Position numbers and translations under genes: made by a program. This document shows positions 63,756 through 64,000 of a stretch of DNA of 64,000 nt, one piece after another; within the stretch, counting starts at the first letter, position 1, and every line of letters begins with the position of its first letter. This DNA comes from Endozoicomonas arenosclerae (GTDB lineage: Bacteria; Pseudomonadota; Gammaproteobacteria; Pseudomonadales; Endozoicomonadaceae), in NCBI RefSeq assembly GCF_001562015.1, contig NZ_LASA01000118.1:1-64000 (forward strand), in the 5' to 3' direction. The notes under the pieces are model-generated. The model saw nothing but the letters and a program-made list of their open reading frames with translations, searched no databases and was not told where the DNA came from.

Positions 63756-64000
63756 ATGTCAGCGAAATCATGGTCAGAAGTATTGGATCTGATTCAGAGT
63801 CAGCCGGACAGGAAGGCTCTGGACAGAGTTATGGAAGTGCTTCTGACTCCCGAAGAGCAGGAAGCAGTGGCTTCCAGACTGGCCATAATGAGAGCGTTAC
63901 TGAATGGGGAAGCTTCACAGCGTGAGATTGCTGCACGTTTTGGGGTCAGTATTGCCAAGGTCACTCGTTGTTCAAATTACCTGAAAAGATTAGATCAACA
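63756..64000 (+). CDS. trpR: Trp operon repressor, truncated by window end
   Basis: 81 full codons are visible. The sequence runs KSWSEVLDLIQ, then LLTPEEQEAVASRLAIMRAL and the helix-turn-helix region ASQREIAARFGVSIAKVTRC, then SNYLKRLDQ, a close TrpR match. An in-frame TAG at 63741-63743 leaves ATG 63756 as the only reasonable start. The C-terminal residues lie beyond the window. It binds tryptophan and represses aromatic biosynthesis genes and, from the operator just upstream, itself. Confidence 0.92.
   Translation, partial: MSAKSWSEVLDLIQSQPDRKALDRVMEVLLTPEEQEAVASRLAIMRALLNGEASQREIAARFGVSIAKVTRCSNYLKRLDQ

Overview
This is a gammaproteobacterial chromosome window of moderate GC content. 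Gene content points to a marine, probably animal-associated member of the Oceanospirillales (Endozoicomonas-like): a chitin-oligosaccharide locus with chitoporin, a bacterial V-type ATPase with the chlamydial-type DUF2764 subunit, a phytase/TonB-receptor pair, several secreted proteins of unknown function, one very large repeat protein and one eukaryote-like RING/zinc-finger protein. Housekeeping genes (rnd, queF, glyA, argF, alaA, avtA, msrB, trpR) are closest in kind to those of Enterobacteria, Vibrio and Pseudomonas. The genus assignment is an inference from gene content.

Layout. 1-240: 3' end of an IS200/IS605-type element. 304-2481: cutC and ptsG. 3154-9400: a chitobiose regulon (chiP, chbG, chbF, a LacI/AscG-type repressor, chbA) with a CRP site and LacI-family operators that can be read from the sequence. 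10029-18351: yfcH, yadGH, queF, a secreted unknown, a MASE2 adenylate cyclase, a nitroreductase and ycgN-ycgL, followed by rnd (to 19576). 19867-22419: gcvH, an XRE-cupin regulator and glyA, which share an operator-like motif. 22618-28386: htpX, a conserved unknown, alaA, msrB and a hybrid histidine kinase. 28626-38856: a small acidic secreted protein and a 3149-residue exported protein with 18 near-identical tandem repeats arranged in a seven-unit higher-order array. 39247-47023: V-ATPase operon in the order B-D-I-K-E-DUF2764-A. 47622-52997: argF, a triple-PepSY secreted protein, avtA and a DMT exporter. 53175-54569: exported RING-like protein. 54959-56952: AraC regulator and a degenerate GGDEF membrane protein. 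57388-62195: TonB receptor and beta-propeller phytase behind a PHO box. 62367-63564: two secreted unknowns. 63756-end: trpR, cut by the window edge.

How genes work together. ChiP admits chitooligosaccharides. ChbA would supply the IIA phosphoryl carrier of a chitobiose PTS, whose IIB and IIC partners are not in the window. ChbG deacetylates and ChbF hydrolyses the phosphorylated disaccharide. The LacI-type protein and CRP would set expression. The TonB receptor and phytase form a phosphate-scavenging pair whose promoter carries a near-consensus PhoB site. The V-ATPase rotor subunit keeps the side chains that bind sodium in the Enterococcus hirae enzyme, so a sodium-coupled machine is plausible.

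Intergenic DNA is rich in small mobile or palindromic repeats: a dispersed family of about 24-bp arm palindromes (five copies), two MITE-like elements with terminal inverted repeats, and GTTAAC-rich patches. I saw no tRNA, rRNA or CRISPR array.
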